Counted from the first letter of the stretch, positions 36,839 through 46,331 are shown. The stretch: 64,000 nt of DNA from Lachnospiraceae bacterium AM48-27BH (GCA_003478355.1 QUFC01000009.1:42265-106264); one strand, 5' to 3'. The notes: generated from the letters alone by a model not told the origin. Numbers and translations: made by a program.

Positions 36839-36882
36839 CTTACGGTCAGCGCGGCATATGCGCAGACCTGCTGAACAATTAC
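36839..36882 (+). repeat. 45-bp palindromic repeat, copy 4
   Basis: TTACGGTCAGCGCGG ... TGCGCAGACCTGC and CTGAACAATTAC. It lies in the mecA 5' leader, 38 bases before the start codon. Confidence 0.65.
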
Positions 36883-36920
36883 ATAGGATTTTACAACGAA
36901 AAGTAAGGAAGTGATCTTAA

Positions 36921-37673
36921 ATGAAAATAGAACGTATCAACGAGAACCAGATCCGCTGCACCTTATCCAGCTTTGATCTCAGTTCCAGAGACTTAAATAT
37001 CCGTGAGCTTGCCTATGGCAGTGAAAAAGCAAGAAATCTGTTCCGGGAAATGGTTCAGAAAGCGTCCAGTGAAGTTGGTTTTGAGGCAGAAGACATCCCA
37101 CTGATGGTGGAAGCAATTCCGCTGTCCAACGAGAGCATCATGCTGGTCATCACCAAAATTGAAGACCCAGAAGAATTAGACACCCGTTTCTCCAAGTTTT
37201 CCCCATATACCGATGAAACTCCGGATTTTCTCTCCGACTTAGCAGGCGGTACTTTGGAAGGTGCGGATGAACTGCTGAAACTATTTAGCGGCTTTAAGAT
37301 TCCAGAAGGTGATGAAGAAGCTTCCTTAGAGAACCAGACAGAAGCCGATGACGACGGATACGAAGAATCTGCCCAGAAAACAACGTCCCGTGTCTTCTTA
37401 TTCACCAGCTTAGATCAGGTGTCTGAGGCGGCCAGGGCCTGCGACGGACTGTACGACGGGATCAATACCCTCTACAAGCGTCCGGAGACCTCCCAGTATT
37501 ATCTGGTGATCCGCTCTGACGGCAGCGACCTGCGCTCCTTCAGCCGGGTATGCAACATTTTGTCCGAGTACGGCACCAAAACCCGTAGCGAGTATGCCAG
37601 CGAGGCATTTTATGCAGAACACTACGAGATCATTACCAAGGACCGGGCATTACAGGTATTAAAAAATATCTAA
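36921..37673 (+). CDS. mecA: Adaptor protein MecA
   Basis: A 250-residue adaptor that delivers substrates to the ClpC-ClpP protease and in Bacillus restrains competence. The N-terminal domain MKIERINENQIRCTLSSFDL and the C-terminal ClpC-binding domain (SRVFLFTSLDQVSEAARAC) are both present, joined by an acidic linker rich in Glu and Asp. AAGGAAG precedes the ATG. The gene has its own promoter and terminator. Confidence 0.93.
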   Translation: MKIERINENQIRCTLSSFDLSSRDLNIRELAYGSEKARNLFREMVQKASSEVGFEAEDIPLMVEAIPLSNESIMLVITKIEDPEELDTRFSKFSPYTDETPDFLSDLAGGTLEGADELLKLFSGFKIPEGDEEASLENQTEADDDGYEESAQKTTSRVFLFTSLDQVSEAARACDGLYDGINTLYKRPETSQYYLVIRSDGSDLRSFSRVCNILSEYGTKTRSEYASEAFYAEHYEIITKDRALQVLKNI

Positions 37674-37727
37674 AAATTCCTGCCGTCAGGCAGCTGCACA
37701 AACGTACTGATCGTTTTCCAAAAACAG

Positions 37728-37765
37728 ACAGGCTGCTGATCTTAAGAAGACCAGCAGCCTGTTTC
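37728..37765 (+). terminator. Terminator of mecA
   Basis: ACAGGCTGCTG pairs with CAGCAGCCTGT and is followed by TTTC. Confidence 0.8.
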
Positions 37766-37795
37766 TCTATGCCTATATGTTATAAGCGCACAATC

Positions 37796-37996
37796 TTATC
37801 GATTTGCCAGGATCTCATTCATCTTGGATACCAGGTCATCACAATCGATACCGTGTACCATACAAGCCTCTTCCAGAGACTCCATCTGGGAAGATGGACA
37901 TCCTAAGCAATGCATGCCAGCGCCCATCAGCATCTGTGGAATCAGCTCATCCATAACAACCAGCTCTCCGATCAGCATATCTTTATTAATCTGCAT
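37796..37996 (-). CDS. DUF1858 redox-disulfide domain protein
   Basis: A 66-residue protein of the family often found near hybrid-cluster and other anaerobic redox proteins. It begins MQINKDMLIGELV and contains the paired cysteines of GMHCLGCPSSQME. AGGAGG lies before the ATG. Its divergent neighbour is a ferredoxin gene, so the two may share redox regulation. Function is not established for the family. Confidence 0.9.
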   Translation of the reverse strand: MQINKDMLIGELVVMDELIPQMLMGAGMHCLGCPSSQMESLEEACMVHGIDCDDLVSKMNEILANR

Positions 37997-38160
37997 GGGT
38001 ATTTCCTCCTTCTATATAGTATCATTATATTAATACTTTTCGTTCATCTTTGCAAGTCCGAAACGCTACTTTCCCTGGAAGCTATAACCAGTGTCGATAC
38101 GATTAGGCAAAACTAACTGACATTGCTTTGAATTTTAAACAATCGTGCAACAATTTCTAC

Positions 38161-38189
38161 TTGAATATTCTGGGGTTTTAGTATAAAAT
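38161..38189 (+). promoter_or_regulatory. Promoter of the ferredoxin gene
   Basis: TTGAAT and TAAAAT with a 17-bp spacer lie 39 bases before the ATG. Confidence 0.6.
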
Positions 38190-38222
38190 AAAATCAAATG
38201 TATAGAATATATAAGGAGGTAA

Positions 38223-38399
<177 letters not shown>

Positions 38400-38414
38400 T
38401 TATAAGATCATGCA

Positions 38415-38450
38415 TAATGCCCCTTCCGGTAATCGGAAGGGGCATTTGTT
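38415..38450 (+). terminator. Terminator of the ferredoxin gene
   Basis: AATGCCCCTTCCG pairs with CGGAAGGGGCATT, followed by TGTT. Confidence 0.85.
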
Positions 38451-38471
38451 ATAAAAGGAGGTATCTTGTCC

Positions 38472-39191
38472 ATGAAAAAACCATTGATCGGTGTTACCCC
38501 ATCCCTTGACCAGGAAACCAAAGACAGCACCTGCCGTCCCACCTATCTGGCAGCCATCCGTCATGCCGGAGGAATCCCGGTGATCCTTCCTTTAAAGGCT
38601 GAAACAGAAGATTTGAAACAGCTTGTGGAAACCTTAGATGGTTTTCTCTTTACCGGAGGTCCTGATATCCATCCATTTTATTTCGGAGAAGAAACCCACG
38701 AGAAATGTGGCAACGTTTCCCCGGAGCGGGATCAGATGGAGCTGTCCCTTCTCCCTCTGGTCATGGCAGCAAAAAAGCCGGTTCTTGGCATCTGCCGCGG
38801 AATCCAGCTTCTTAATGTCGGCCTGGGCGGAACCTTATACCAGGATATTCCCAGCCAGGTAACCCGGGAGTTTCCAATCGCCCACAAACAGCCATTTCAC
38901 TACGTTTCCTTTTCCCACCGCATAGCCATCACCCCAGGTACAAGACTCCACACCATCTGCCAGGCAGATTCCATCGGTGTCAACAGTTCCCATCACCAGG
39001 CCATCAAAGCTCTGGCAACTGGACTGGTCGCCACAGGAAAAACCTCCGACGGTCTGATCGAAGCGGTAGAAATTCCCGATTATCCGTTTTTTGTCGGCGT
39101 CCAGTGGCATCCGGAGTATCTCTGGCCGGAAGATGCAGCTGCTGAACGGCTATTTACGTTCTTCGTAACCGCTTGTAGTGAACACGCGTGA
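38472..39191 (+). CDS. Gamma-glutamyl-gamma-aminobutyrate hydrolase family protein
   Basis: A 239-residue class I glutamine amidotransferase-like hydrolase of peptidase family C26. The nucleophile elbow is GICRGIQLLNVGLGG, and the His/Glu pair lies in VQWHPEYLW. The family cleaves gamma-glutamyl amides such as gamma-glutamyl-GABA in putrescine breakdown, but no other puu gene is present, so the substrate is open. I chose the ATG at 38472, 10 bases after AAGGAGG, over a TTG at 38466. Confidence 0.9.
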   Translation: MKKPLIGVTPSLDQETKDSTCRPTYLAAIRHAGGIPVILPLKAETEDLKQLVETLDGFLFTGGPDIHPFYFGEETHEKCGNVSPERDQMELSLLPLVMAAKKPVLGICRGIQLLNVGLGGTLYQDIPSQVTREFPIAHKQPFHYVSFSHRIAITPGTRLHTICQADSIGVNSSHHQAIKALATGLVATGKTSDGLIEAVEIPDYPFFVGVQWHPEYLWPEDAAAERLFTFFVTACSEHA

Positions 39192-39218
39192 ACTTGAACC
39201 GGCTCCTGGTTCCATCAC

Positions 39219-40103
39219 TCAAAACAGTTTCTTCCCACTTTTTCCAAACCGCTTTTCGAAAAATGGCAGCTTCGTGGCCGCTGCTTCTGCATGGCTCTTG
39301 CCACTCTTCTGAGTAGAGCGGATCGCTGCATCCAGCTGGCGGTAACGTTCCTCTTCCTTCTCATCGCTGACCCGCATCAGATATTCCACCTCACGCATGA
39401 CACGATCTGTCACCCGGTCGCCTACGGTATTACTTACAACATCTCCCAGCTTGTCCGCCAGCTCGTTCTGAAGACGTTCCAGTTTCTCATCCATTGCCTG
39501 TCCAACCATATGATCAAACAGCATCTGAAGCTGCTGCAGCTTTTCCTGGCTGGTCAGGCACATTTCCCCTTGCGTCTCGTTTCCGACCGGACGCAGATTC
39601 TCATTTCCAGCGTCATCTTCCGTATTTTCTTCTACGTTATTTCCTGTATGATTTTCTGTATTTTTTCCTACTCCTGCCTCCGCAGCCTGTTCTGCAGACG
39701 GAGTTTGCATTGCTGCCTCTTCCACACTTCGCTTCCGTCCTCCATCTACCACAATCCGTTTCTCACGCTTCATCTGCTCTCCCTCCATATCCGGTGCCGG
39801 CCAGCGCTCCGCCAGCCAGGTCTTTCTCATTTCCCTCTCCATATCCTCTTCCGTGATGGTAATCTCTCCACTCACACCGTTTAAACGGTCCAGAACCCCT
39901 TTGATCGCCTTCAGCTGATACCCTTTCTCTTTCAATTCCTTCACCCGCCGGAACAGACGGATATGATAATCGGTATAATACCGATGTCCCATCTCATTTC
40001 TCGGAATATTTAATTCCAGTTCTTCCTCCCAATAGCGCAGGACATGTGATTCCACATCCACCTTCTTCGCCGCATCCGATATCAGATAACGTGCTTCTGC
40101 CAT
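39219..40103 (-). CDS. MerR family transcriptional regulator
   Basis: A 294-residue protein with an N-terminal MerR winged helix (AARYLISDAAKK region, YYTDYHIRLFRRVKELK). A long low-complexity middle is rich in Glu, Asn and Thr. The C-terminal part contains coiled coil (QEKLQQLQMLFDHMVGQ, NELADKLGDVV) and a basic tail. I chose the ATG at 40103, preceded by AGAGGTG. It lies downstream of dnaB on the same strand, separated by the 135-bp element at 40271. No metal-binding cysteines are seen, so the signal is unknown. Confidence 0.8.
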   Translation of the reverse strand: MAEARYLISDAAKKVDVESHVLRYWEEELELNIPRNEMGHRYYTDYHIRLFRRVKELKEKGYQLKAIKGVLDRLNGVSGEITITEEDMEREMRKTWLAERWPAPDMEGEQMKREKRIVVDGGRKRSVEEAAMQTPSAEQAAEAGVGKNTENHTGNNVEENTEDDAGNENLRPVGNETQGEMCLTSQEKLQQLQMLFDHMVGQAMDEKLERLQNELADKLGDVVSNTVGDRVTDRVMREVEYLMRVSDEKEEERYRQLDAAIRSTQKSGKSHAEAAATKLPFFEKRFGKSGKKLF

Positions 40104-40270
40104 ACCATTTTCACCTCTTGTCCCAGATTTCCCGCCTGATCCACAGGATCGGTTTCTACAGACATCATATGCCTTGAGAAACAGTATTATGACTAAAAAA
40201 GAAGCCCCTCGTCTCCAAGGAACTTCTTCCATCTTTTAGCTATTTTTCCAAGCACCCTCCATTGCTGCAT

Positions 40271-40404
40271 CGTTACTGTTCACGCGTTGCGCAAACAGCA
40301 ACGGATTTTGCCGATGCTTCGCATTCTAAATCGGCAAAATCTGTTACCACCACTGTATCATACGGCATTTTCAGTTCAGAAAATGCCTACCCGTGTACAG
40401 TAAC
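40271..40404. repeat. 135-bp nested inverted-repeat element, copy 2 (MITE-like)
   Basis: Terminal repeats CGTTACTGTTCACG and its complement (40391-40404, one mismatch) enclose a 12-bp hairpin GATTTTGCCGAT/ATCGGCAAAATC and a second hairpin GGCATTTTC/GAAAATGCC. Length and ends resemble copy 1 at 30843, but the interior differs. It has no open frame. Confidence 0.7.
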
Positions 40405-40417
40405 GCTGCATCCTGCC

Positions 40418-41770
40418 TCATGACTGAGGTCCCTGCCCCGGTCTTGTGGCATTGGCAAACTTGGTATACTGAGGCATCCAAACCAGATTCACGGTTCCGA
40501 TCGGGCCGTTTCGCTGTTTTGCGATGATCACCTCTGCCATATCCTTCATCTCAGAATCTTTATTATAATAATCGTCACGGTACAGGAACATAACCACGTC
40601 CGCATCCTGCTCAATGGCACCTGATTCTCGCAGGTCAGAAAGCATCGGACGGTGATCCGTTCTGGTCTCGCAGGCACGGCTCAGCTGGGACAGTGCCACC
40701 ACCGGAGCCTGCATCTCTCTTGCCAGAGCCTTTAAAGAACGGGAAATCTCTGAGATCTCCTGCTGACGGTTATCGCTGCTCTTGCCGCTGCCGGTCATCA
40801 ACTGTAAGTAGTCGATGATCACCATGCCAAGTCCGTGCTCCAGCTTCATTTTCCTGCACTTGGAACGCAGTTCAGAAATGGAAATACCCGGCGTATCGTC
40901 AATGATCAGTTTGGAACCACCGATGATTCCCACGCCTTCCACAACCGCATCCCAATCGGAATCCGTCAAAGTACCAGTACGCAGCTTCTGGGAATCCACA
41001 TTGGACTCCATGGAAAGCATACGGTTTACCAGCTGCTCCTTGGACATCTCCAGACTGAATACCATACATGGGATTCCTTTCTTTACCGCCACATGGTCAA
41101 CCACGTTTAAGACAAATGCGGTTTTACCCATAGACGGACGTGCCGCGATCAGGATAAAATCCGATGGCTGGAATCCGGATGTCTTATAATCCAGGTCAAT
41201 AAAGCCCGTAGGTACTCCAGTGACTGTTTCTTTGGTCTTTGACGCCTTTTCGATATTTTCCAGTACATTTAACGCCACCTGGCGGATCGGCACAAAATCG
41301 CCGGAGCTGCGGCTCTGAAGCAGATCGAAGATCTTCTTCTCCGTGTCTGCTAAAATCGTCTCCAGCGGATCTCTGCCCAGATAACAGTCATTGGCAATCT
41401 CCTCATTAACCCGGATCAGTCTCCGAAGCACCGCCTTTTCTTTTACAATCGTAGCATAATATTTCACATTGGCCGAGGTCGGTACTGTCGTGATGATATC
41501 CCGGACAAACTCCAGGCTTGACACCTCCGGCGGTACATCCTTTTCCTTTAAGCGGTTCTGTAAGGTAACCAGATCTACCGGCTTTCCCTCATTGAACAAC
41601 TCCACCATGGATTCGTACATGACACCATACTGGTGCTGATAAAAATCATCCGCCATCACGATCTCCGATGCCGTGATAATGGCCTCTCTGTCCATCAGCA
41701 TGGAGCCGATGACCGACTGCTCCGCCTCCAGACTGTGCGGCAGCACCCGCTTGATCAAAGCGTCGTCCAT
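40418..41770 (-). CDS. dnaB: Replicative DNA helicase DnaB
   Basis: A 450-residue hexameric helicase that unwinds DNA at the fork. The N-terminal domain (PHSLEAEQSVIGSMLMD) is followed by the RecA-like motor with Walker A ARPSMGKTAF, Walker B-like MVIIDYLQLM and the arginine-containing VIIAKQRNGPIGTV end. No intein is present. GGAGG precedes the ATG. It follows rplI in the classical gdpP-rplI-dnaB order. Confidence 0.97.
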   Translation of the reverse strand: MDDALIKRVLPHSLEAEQSVIGSMLMDREAIITASEIVMADDFYQHQYGVMYESMVELFNEGKPVDLVTLQNRLKEKDVPPEVSSLEFVRDIITTVPTSANVKYYATIVKEKAVLRRLIRVNEEIANDCYLGRDPLETILADTEKKIFDLLQSRSSGDFVPIRQVALNVLENIEKASKTKETVTGVPTGFIDLDYKTSGFQPSDFILIAARPSMGKTAFVLNVVDHVAVKKGIPCMVFSLEMSKEQLVNRMLSMESNVDSQKLRTGTLTDSDWDAVVEGVGIIGGSKLIIDDTPGISISELRSKCRKMKLEHGLGMVIIDYLQLMTGSGKSSDNRQQEISEISRSLKALAREMQAPVVALSQLSRACETRTDHRPMLSDLRESGAIEQDADVVMFLYRDDYYNKDSEMKDMAEVIIAKQRNGPIGTVNLVWMPQYTKFANATRPGQGPQS

Positions 41771-41851
41771 TTTTTCCTCCGTTTATAAAAAGAACCCTGC
41801 TCGCAGACGCTTATGGCCTGCGGCAGGTTATTTTCAGTGACATTCTTTTTC

Positions 41852-42298
41852 TTAAGCCTCGGTTACCTTCACAGCTAACTTTGCAACCACATCCTTATGC
41901 AGCTTCACCGGTACCTCGTGAGTACCAAAAGTCTTGATCGGCTCTGGCAGAACCAGTTTCTTCTTGTCAATCTCCAGACCAATCTGATCCTCGATCGCTT
42001 TACCGATCTCCTTGCTGGATACAGAACCAAAGGTCTTGCCGTTGGCACCCGCTTTGATGGACAGTGTCACAGAAGCAGCCTCTAATTTTGCCGCCAACTC
42101 TTTTGCTGCCGCTAACTGCTGTGCTGCTATCTTCTCTGCATTGGCCTTCTGCAGCTTTAAATCATTTAAATTCTTTGGAGTTGCCTCTACTCCCAGCTTT
42201 TTCGGTAAAATAAAGTTGCGGGCATAACCCTCGTTCACCTTTACAATCTGTCCCTTTTTACCCAGTGCCTTTACATCCTCTAATAATACAACTTCCAT
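41852..42298 (-). CDS. rplI: 50S ribosomal protein L9
   Basis: A 148-residue ribosomal protein with the N-terminal rRNA-binding domain ([19 protein letters not shown]), the long central helix ([20 protein letters not shown]) and the C-terminal domain. AGGAGG precedes the start. It sits between gdpP and dnaB. Confidence 0.97.
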   Translation of the reverse strand: MEVVLLEDVKALGKKGQIVKVNEGYARNFILPKKLGVEATPKNLNDLKLQKANAEKIAAQQLAAAKELAAKLEAASVTLSIKAGANGKTFGSVSSKEIGKAIEDQIGLEIDKKKLVLPEPIKTFGTHEVPVKLHKDVVAKLAVKVTEA

Positions 42299-42330
42299 GG
42301 TATTTCCTCCTGTTTTTCAGGGTTTCTGTC

Positions 42331-44379
42331 TTAGCTGACCTCTCCCTTTTCTATCATTTCCGTAATTACGGCTTTTAAGCGTTGTTTCGCCTCTTCCATC
42401 GTCACGCCACGAAGCTGGGCTCCGGCAATGGCCCGGTGACCACCGCCACCTAATTTTTCCATCATTACCTGGACATTGACCTCATCAATGGATCTTGCAC
42501 TCAGATAAATCACGCCCTGATACTCCGTCAGAACGACTGAAGCCTTAATTCCTTTAATTCCAAGCAGCTCATTCGCTGTCTGCGCTGCGATGATCGTCGG
42601 GTTCTCAATGCCCTCCCCCTGACACTCACTGATGGCAAATGCGCCCTCAAATACTTCTGCCTTATCCACAGCCTTGGCCTTCACCTTGTACTCAGCCATA
42701 TCATCACGGAATAATTTCCTTACTCTGGTAATATCCGCGCCGCTTCGCCGCAGATATGCTGCCGCCTCAAAGGTGCGGACACCCGCCTGGTTCGTGAAAT
42801 TATTGGTATCAATGACAATTCCCGCATACATGGCATCTGCCTCCTGGGATTTCATCTTAATACCATCTGCAATATACTGCAATACCTCCGCTACCATCTC
42901 ACAGGCAGAAGACGCATATGGCTCCACATAGGAAAGCACTGCATTTTCAATGATCTCACTGCTCTGACGGTGATGATCCAGGACTACGATCGTTTTTACC
43001 ATCTTCAGCAGCGCCGGAGCATCTGTGATACTTGGGCGGTTGACATCAACTACCACCAGAATGGTGTTCGCATCCACCAATTCTGCTGCCTGCTCTCCAT
43101 TTAAGAACAGATCCTCTGGATAATCCGGATTATTGACAAACCGCTCCATCATCGGACGTACAGAGCTTGTCACATCATTGATGACAATGTGTGCCTTTTT
43201 ATTTAATGCTGTGGCAATCCGGTAGATACCAACCGATGCGCCAAAGGAGTCGATATCTCCTAGTTTATGACCCATGATCAGCAGCCGGTCCTTGGTCTCC
43301 ATCAGTTCCCGTAGCGCGTGGGCTTTCACTCTCGCCTTTACTCTGGTGGTCTTTTCTGCCTGCTGGGACTTGCCGCCGAAATATTCGATCTTCTCCGCAC
43401 TCTTGATCACCGCCTGGTCGCCGCCGCGTCCCAGAGCCATATCAATGGCCATACGGGAAAATTCATAATTCTGCCCATAAGTCTCGCCACCCATACCAAG
43501 ACCGATGCTTAAGGTCACCGCCATCTCATTGCCAATATTAACAGTCTTTACCTCTTCCAGAAGAGAAAAACGGTTATCTCTCAGCTCCTGCACATACCGC
43601 TGTTTGATGGCAAAGAAATACTTATCCTTCTCAAGCTTCTTTGTGATACCATTCATGCCGGAAATGTATTTGTTGATCTTACGGTCAATCAATGCCGTTA
43701 ACAGGGATCGCCTGACCTCTTCTACGCTCTCTAACGCTTCGTCATAATTGTCCAGATAGATCAGTCCCGCAACCATCTTCTGGTCATTGATCTCCTGACG
43801 ACAACGCAGGATCTCCGTCTCATCAAACAGATACACTGCAATCATCTCATTGGCAGTTTCCTCTGCGCCAAACAGCTCCTCTGCCTCTCCGATTCCCTGG
43901 ATCCGGACTGGCTTTAAATCCACCCGGTACTTGCCATCACCCAAAGACGTATGGATGCTGCACTTTTCCTTAAGTTTTTCCAGCACATCCTTAGTAATCT
44001 CCGGAAATAGCACGCTGATGCTCCGGATCTTGCTTTTTTCCCCCTGGACCAATTCTGAAAAGCACTGGTTCATCCACAAAATATGACCCGTTTCATCCGT
44101 CATGGCATACGGAATATCCAGGTCCATCAATAACTTCTTCTGGACCCAGGCATAATCCGCTGAGAAATCCACCAGCCCAGGAAGCAGCCCTTTCCGCTTA
44201 TAAACATAAATCGCACCCGCAATTCCAAGATAGATCAGTGTAAAGAAAAACATGACCAGTCCGGCACTCAGATTAATGGCACCGACCACCACATTCATAC
44301 AGATCACCAATACCCCAAGGTACAGCGGCCACTGGAAATACGCGTACATCTGTCCTTTTCGCTTTTTCTGATTCTTCAT
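42331..44379 (-). CDS. gdpP: Cyclic-di-AMP phosphodiesterase GdpP
   Basis: A 682-residue membrane enzyme degrading c-di-AMP to pApA. Two N-terminal helices (about 15-60) are followed by a PAS-like domain, a degenerate GGDEF domain (SIGLGMGGETYG) and the DHH domain with IMGHKLGDIDSFGASVG and VVLDHHRQ, then DHHA1 with GGGGHRAIAGAQL. All metal-binding motifs are intact. It is the first gene of gdpP-rplI-dnaB, with 32 bp to rplI. c-di-AMP controls wall and potassium homeostasis. Confidence 0.96.
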   Translation of the reverse strand: MKNQKKRKGQMYAYFQWPLYLGVLVICMNVVVGAINLSAGLVMFFFTLIYLGIAGAIYVYKRKGLLPGLVDFSADYAWVQKKLLMDLDIPYAMTDETGHILWMNQCFSELVQGEKSKIRSISVLFPEITKDVLEKLKEKCSIHTSLGDGKYRVDLKPVRIQGIGEAEELFGAEETANEMIAVYLFDETEILRCRQEINDQKMVAGLIYLDNYDEALESVEEVRRSLLTALIDRKINKYISGMNGITKKLEKDKYFFAIKQRYVQELRDNRFSLLEEVKTVNIGNEMAVTLSIGLGMGGETYGQNYEFSRMAIDMALGRGGDQAVIKSAEKIEYFGGKSQQAEKTTRVKARVKAHALRELMETKDRLLIMGHKLGDIDSFGASVGIYRIATALNKKAHIVINDVTSSVRPMMERFVNNPDYPEDLFLNGEQAAELVDANTILVVVDVNRPSITDAPALLKMVKTIVVLDHHRQSSEIIENAVLSYVEPYASSACEMVAEVLQYIADGIKMKSQEADAMYAGIVIDTNNFTNQAGVRTFEAAAYLRRSGADITRVRKLFRDDMAEYKVKAKAVDKAEVFEGAFAISECQGEGIENPTIIAAQTANELLGIKGIKASVVLTEYQGVIYLSARSIDEVNVQVMMEKLGGGGHRAIAGAQLRGVTMEEAKQRLKAVITEMIEKGEVS

Positions 44380-44524
44380 TCGGCCCTCTCCTTTGCAGAC
44401 ATTTTATGATGCCTCCGTTATGACCCTGCTCCTAAATACACCTATCTATTATATCATGTTCGAGAACTTTCGTCTATACAGAGCTTACATCTGAACATGA
44501 CATGTCTGTACACAGCATAAAAAA

Positions 44525-44630
44525 GAATCCTGCTTGCAGGATTCTCCGCCTGCGGCGGGTCGCTTTAGCGACACTCTTCCACTCCGCCGCAGTGCGATCC
44601 TTAGCGGAGCGTTTTTTGTGTCATAGGGCG
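44525..44630 (+). repeat. GCGGAGCGTTT structured element, copy C
   Basis: GAATCCT/AGGATTC forms a first hairpin. CTCCGC pairs with GCGGAG of the tail, and CTGCGGCGG pairs perfectly with CCGCCGCAG around an inner hairpin GTCGC-ttta-GCGAC. The tail GCGGAGCGTTT is followed by TTTGTGTCATAGGG, as in copy B. It lies between gdpP and the DUF819 gene. The rest of the gap to 44732 contains no feature I can support beyond an A/T-rich stretch. Confidence 0.65.
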
Positions 44631-44732
44631 AAAAAAGACCCTGCATGATTTCTCATACAGAGTCTCTTCGATTTCTTTATTCAAAAAGAATCATGATTTC
44701 ATTGGTTCTGCCATTTCTGGTAATTGGTAATC

Positions 44733-44870
44733 CTAGGAAACCATGATCCTTACCTGACTCAATTTCTCCAAATCCGACCGTAGCTTTTTATGTTCGTCTT
44801 TCCACACCTTATGAACATACACCTTGGTGGCACTATTCACACCCTTTAAGAATTGTTGTTCTCTACCCAA
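44733..44870 (-). CDS. Possible 45-residue ORF after the DUF819 gene
   Basis: A TTG at 44870 overlaps the end of the DUF819 gene and opens a frame that includes VNSATKVYVHKVWKDEHKKL and ends RIMVS. The composition is protein-like and helical. No good ribosome site or known family is seen. It could instead be the 3' remnant of a deleted gene. Confidence 0.25.
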   Translation of the reverse strand: MGREQQFLKGVNSATKVYVHKVWKDEHKKLRSDLEKLSQVRIMVS

Positions 44871-46038
44871 TCAGGCTCATTAAGTATCCTACAAATGCAC
44901 CGCCCGGTGTTCCAATAATATTGCCGAGAAGAGCCATCAGGATACCGATCGGGACCAGCGCGCTGCTGTATGCACCTGCAAGTACCGGCGCTGTCGCAGT
45001 TCCTCCGACATTCGCCAGAGATGCAACCGCACAGGTAAAGATATCCAGTCGGATCAGCTTTGCAAGGATTACCATAACCGCTACATGGATCAGCAGGATC
45101 AGGAATCCGGCAGCCAGCCATACCGGTGCATTTCCCATAGCAGAAATATCTGCTCTGGAAGCGATCATCGCGATGACAATGTAAAGCATGATATTGGAAA
45201 CTTCTTCCGTTCCCTTAATCTTTCCAAAAGGAGTCATTGCTACGATCAGACCTGTAGCTGTTACAAGAAGAACTGTCCAGGTTGCCTTATCAAAAACAGG
45301 CAGAACAGAAGCAACCATAACACCGGCATCCTTGGACAGAGAGGATATAAATAAGGATACGCCGATTAAAAGAAGCATGTTTTTCCAGGTAAGAGGCCTC
45401 TTGTCCTCTCTTGCCTCTTTTTCCAGAGATGCTCCTACTTCATCGATCAGACGTACATCTGCCTTTGTCCAGGCGTTGAATTCCTTAGAGAAGTTGATCA
45501 CCCACAGAAGGAACATAACATAGAGTACTGCACAAACCGAATCCATTACCAGAGAATATGCCAGGCTTTCTTCACTTACATCCAGAATTGCCTGAATCGC
45601 CAGCATATTACTGCCGCCGCCTAACCAGCTTCCGCACAGTGCTGCAAGTGCTTTCCAGCTTTCCGGACCCAGTAATTTATGGAAAATGCCATAGCTTACT
45701 ACAAAACCAACACCGATTGAAATACTTGCTGAGAAGAAACCGATCAGCATTTTCGGTCCTAATTTAATGATCTTTTTCAGATCACAACGCAGCAGCATTA
45801 AAAACAGCATTGCGTAAAGTAACGGATTTTTGATCGCTACGTAAATGGCTGACGTATCCTGCAGATCCCATACTTTCATAGTACATAAAAGCATCATGCC
45901 TAAATAGATCAGAACGATCGGCGGTGCAAACTTAAAAAAAGTCTGTGCGCCTTTTCCCCGCAAGTGCACAGGAAGATTGACCAGAATTGCTGCCAGCAGC
46001 ATTAAAGTGGCCAGATAGATAAATCCATCATGAATCAT
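44863..46038 (-). CDS. DUF819 family membrane transporter-like protein
   Basis: A 391-residue integral membrane protein with about ten hydrophobic helices, matching the YjcL-like DUF819 family. The repeated GGTATAPVLAGAY and GSWLGGGSNMLAIQ segments indicate an inverted-repeat transporter fold. The substrate is unknown. It has a promoter 300 bases upstream and a leader carrying an intrinsic terminator, suggesting regulated read-through. It interrupts the otherwise conserved neighbourhood of rpsF-ssb-rpsR and gdpP-rplI-dnaB. Confidence 0.85.
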   Translation of the reverse strand: MIHDGFIYLATLMLLAAILVNLPVHLRGKGAQTFFKFAPPIVLIYLGMMLLCTMKVWDLQDTSAIYVAIKNPLLYAMLFLMLLRCDLKKIIKLGPKMLIGFFSASISIGVGFVVSYGIFHKLLGPESWKALAALCGSWLGGGSNMLAIQAILDVSEESLAYSLVMDSVCAVLYVMFLLWVINFSKEFNAWTKADVRLIDEVGASLEKEAREDKRPLTWKNMLLLIGVSLFISSLSKDAGVMVASVLPVFDKATWTVLLVTATGLIVAMTPFGKIKGTEEVSNIMLYIVIAMIASRADISAMGNAPVWLAAGFLILLIHVAVMVILAKLIRLDIFTCAVASLANVGGTATAPVLAGAYSSALVPIGILMALLGNIIGTPGGAFVGYLMSLIG

Positions 46039-46229
46039 TTGAAATGCTCCATTCCGCCACCAGATATCGGTGGACTTTATTTTCTTATTCAGAACAAGTC
46101 ATAACAGGCGGTTGAAATTTTTAGCTCCCCCTTCCTTCTCCATTTCGATACCTTTTCACAAACCGCAAACCAATGCGGAAACAGCACAGCAACTTGTTGC
46201 CTCTTCACAATGTTGATGCGAAAGCTTGT

Positions 46230-46260
46230 AAAAAAAAATCCAGAATAATGTTCTGGACCT
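46230..46260 (-). terminator. Intrinsic terminator inside the DUF819 leader
   Basis: On the minus strand TCCAGAA-cat-ta-TTCTGGA is followed by nine T. It lies 70-100 bases after the promoter and almost 200 bases before the gene, so it can act as an attenuator. A 47-codon frame starting MWKGSKTIQDV spans it. A shorter frame (MEKEGGAKNFNRLL) with AAAGG upstream follows near 46130. Confidence 0.65.
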
Positions 46261-46331
46261 TCGAATTACATCTTGAATGGTTTTACTGCCCTTCCACATT
46301 GCCGTTTCTTTTTTTGACTTTTCCTCTACGT

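Noticed and set aside
36839..36882. CRISPR array from dispersed palindromic repeats
   Set aside because: The copies are single, kilobases apart and without regularly spaced unique segments.
39291..39884. A 197-codon plus-strand frame
   Set aside because: It is the shadow of the low-complexity MerR-type protein on the other strand.
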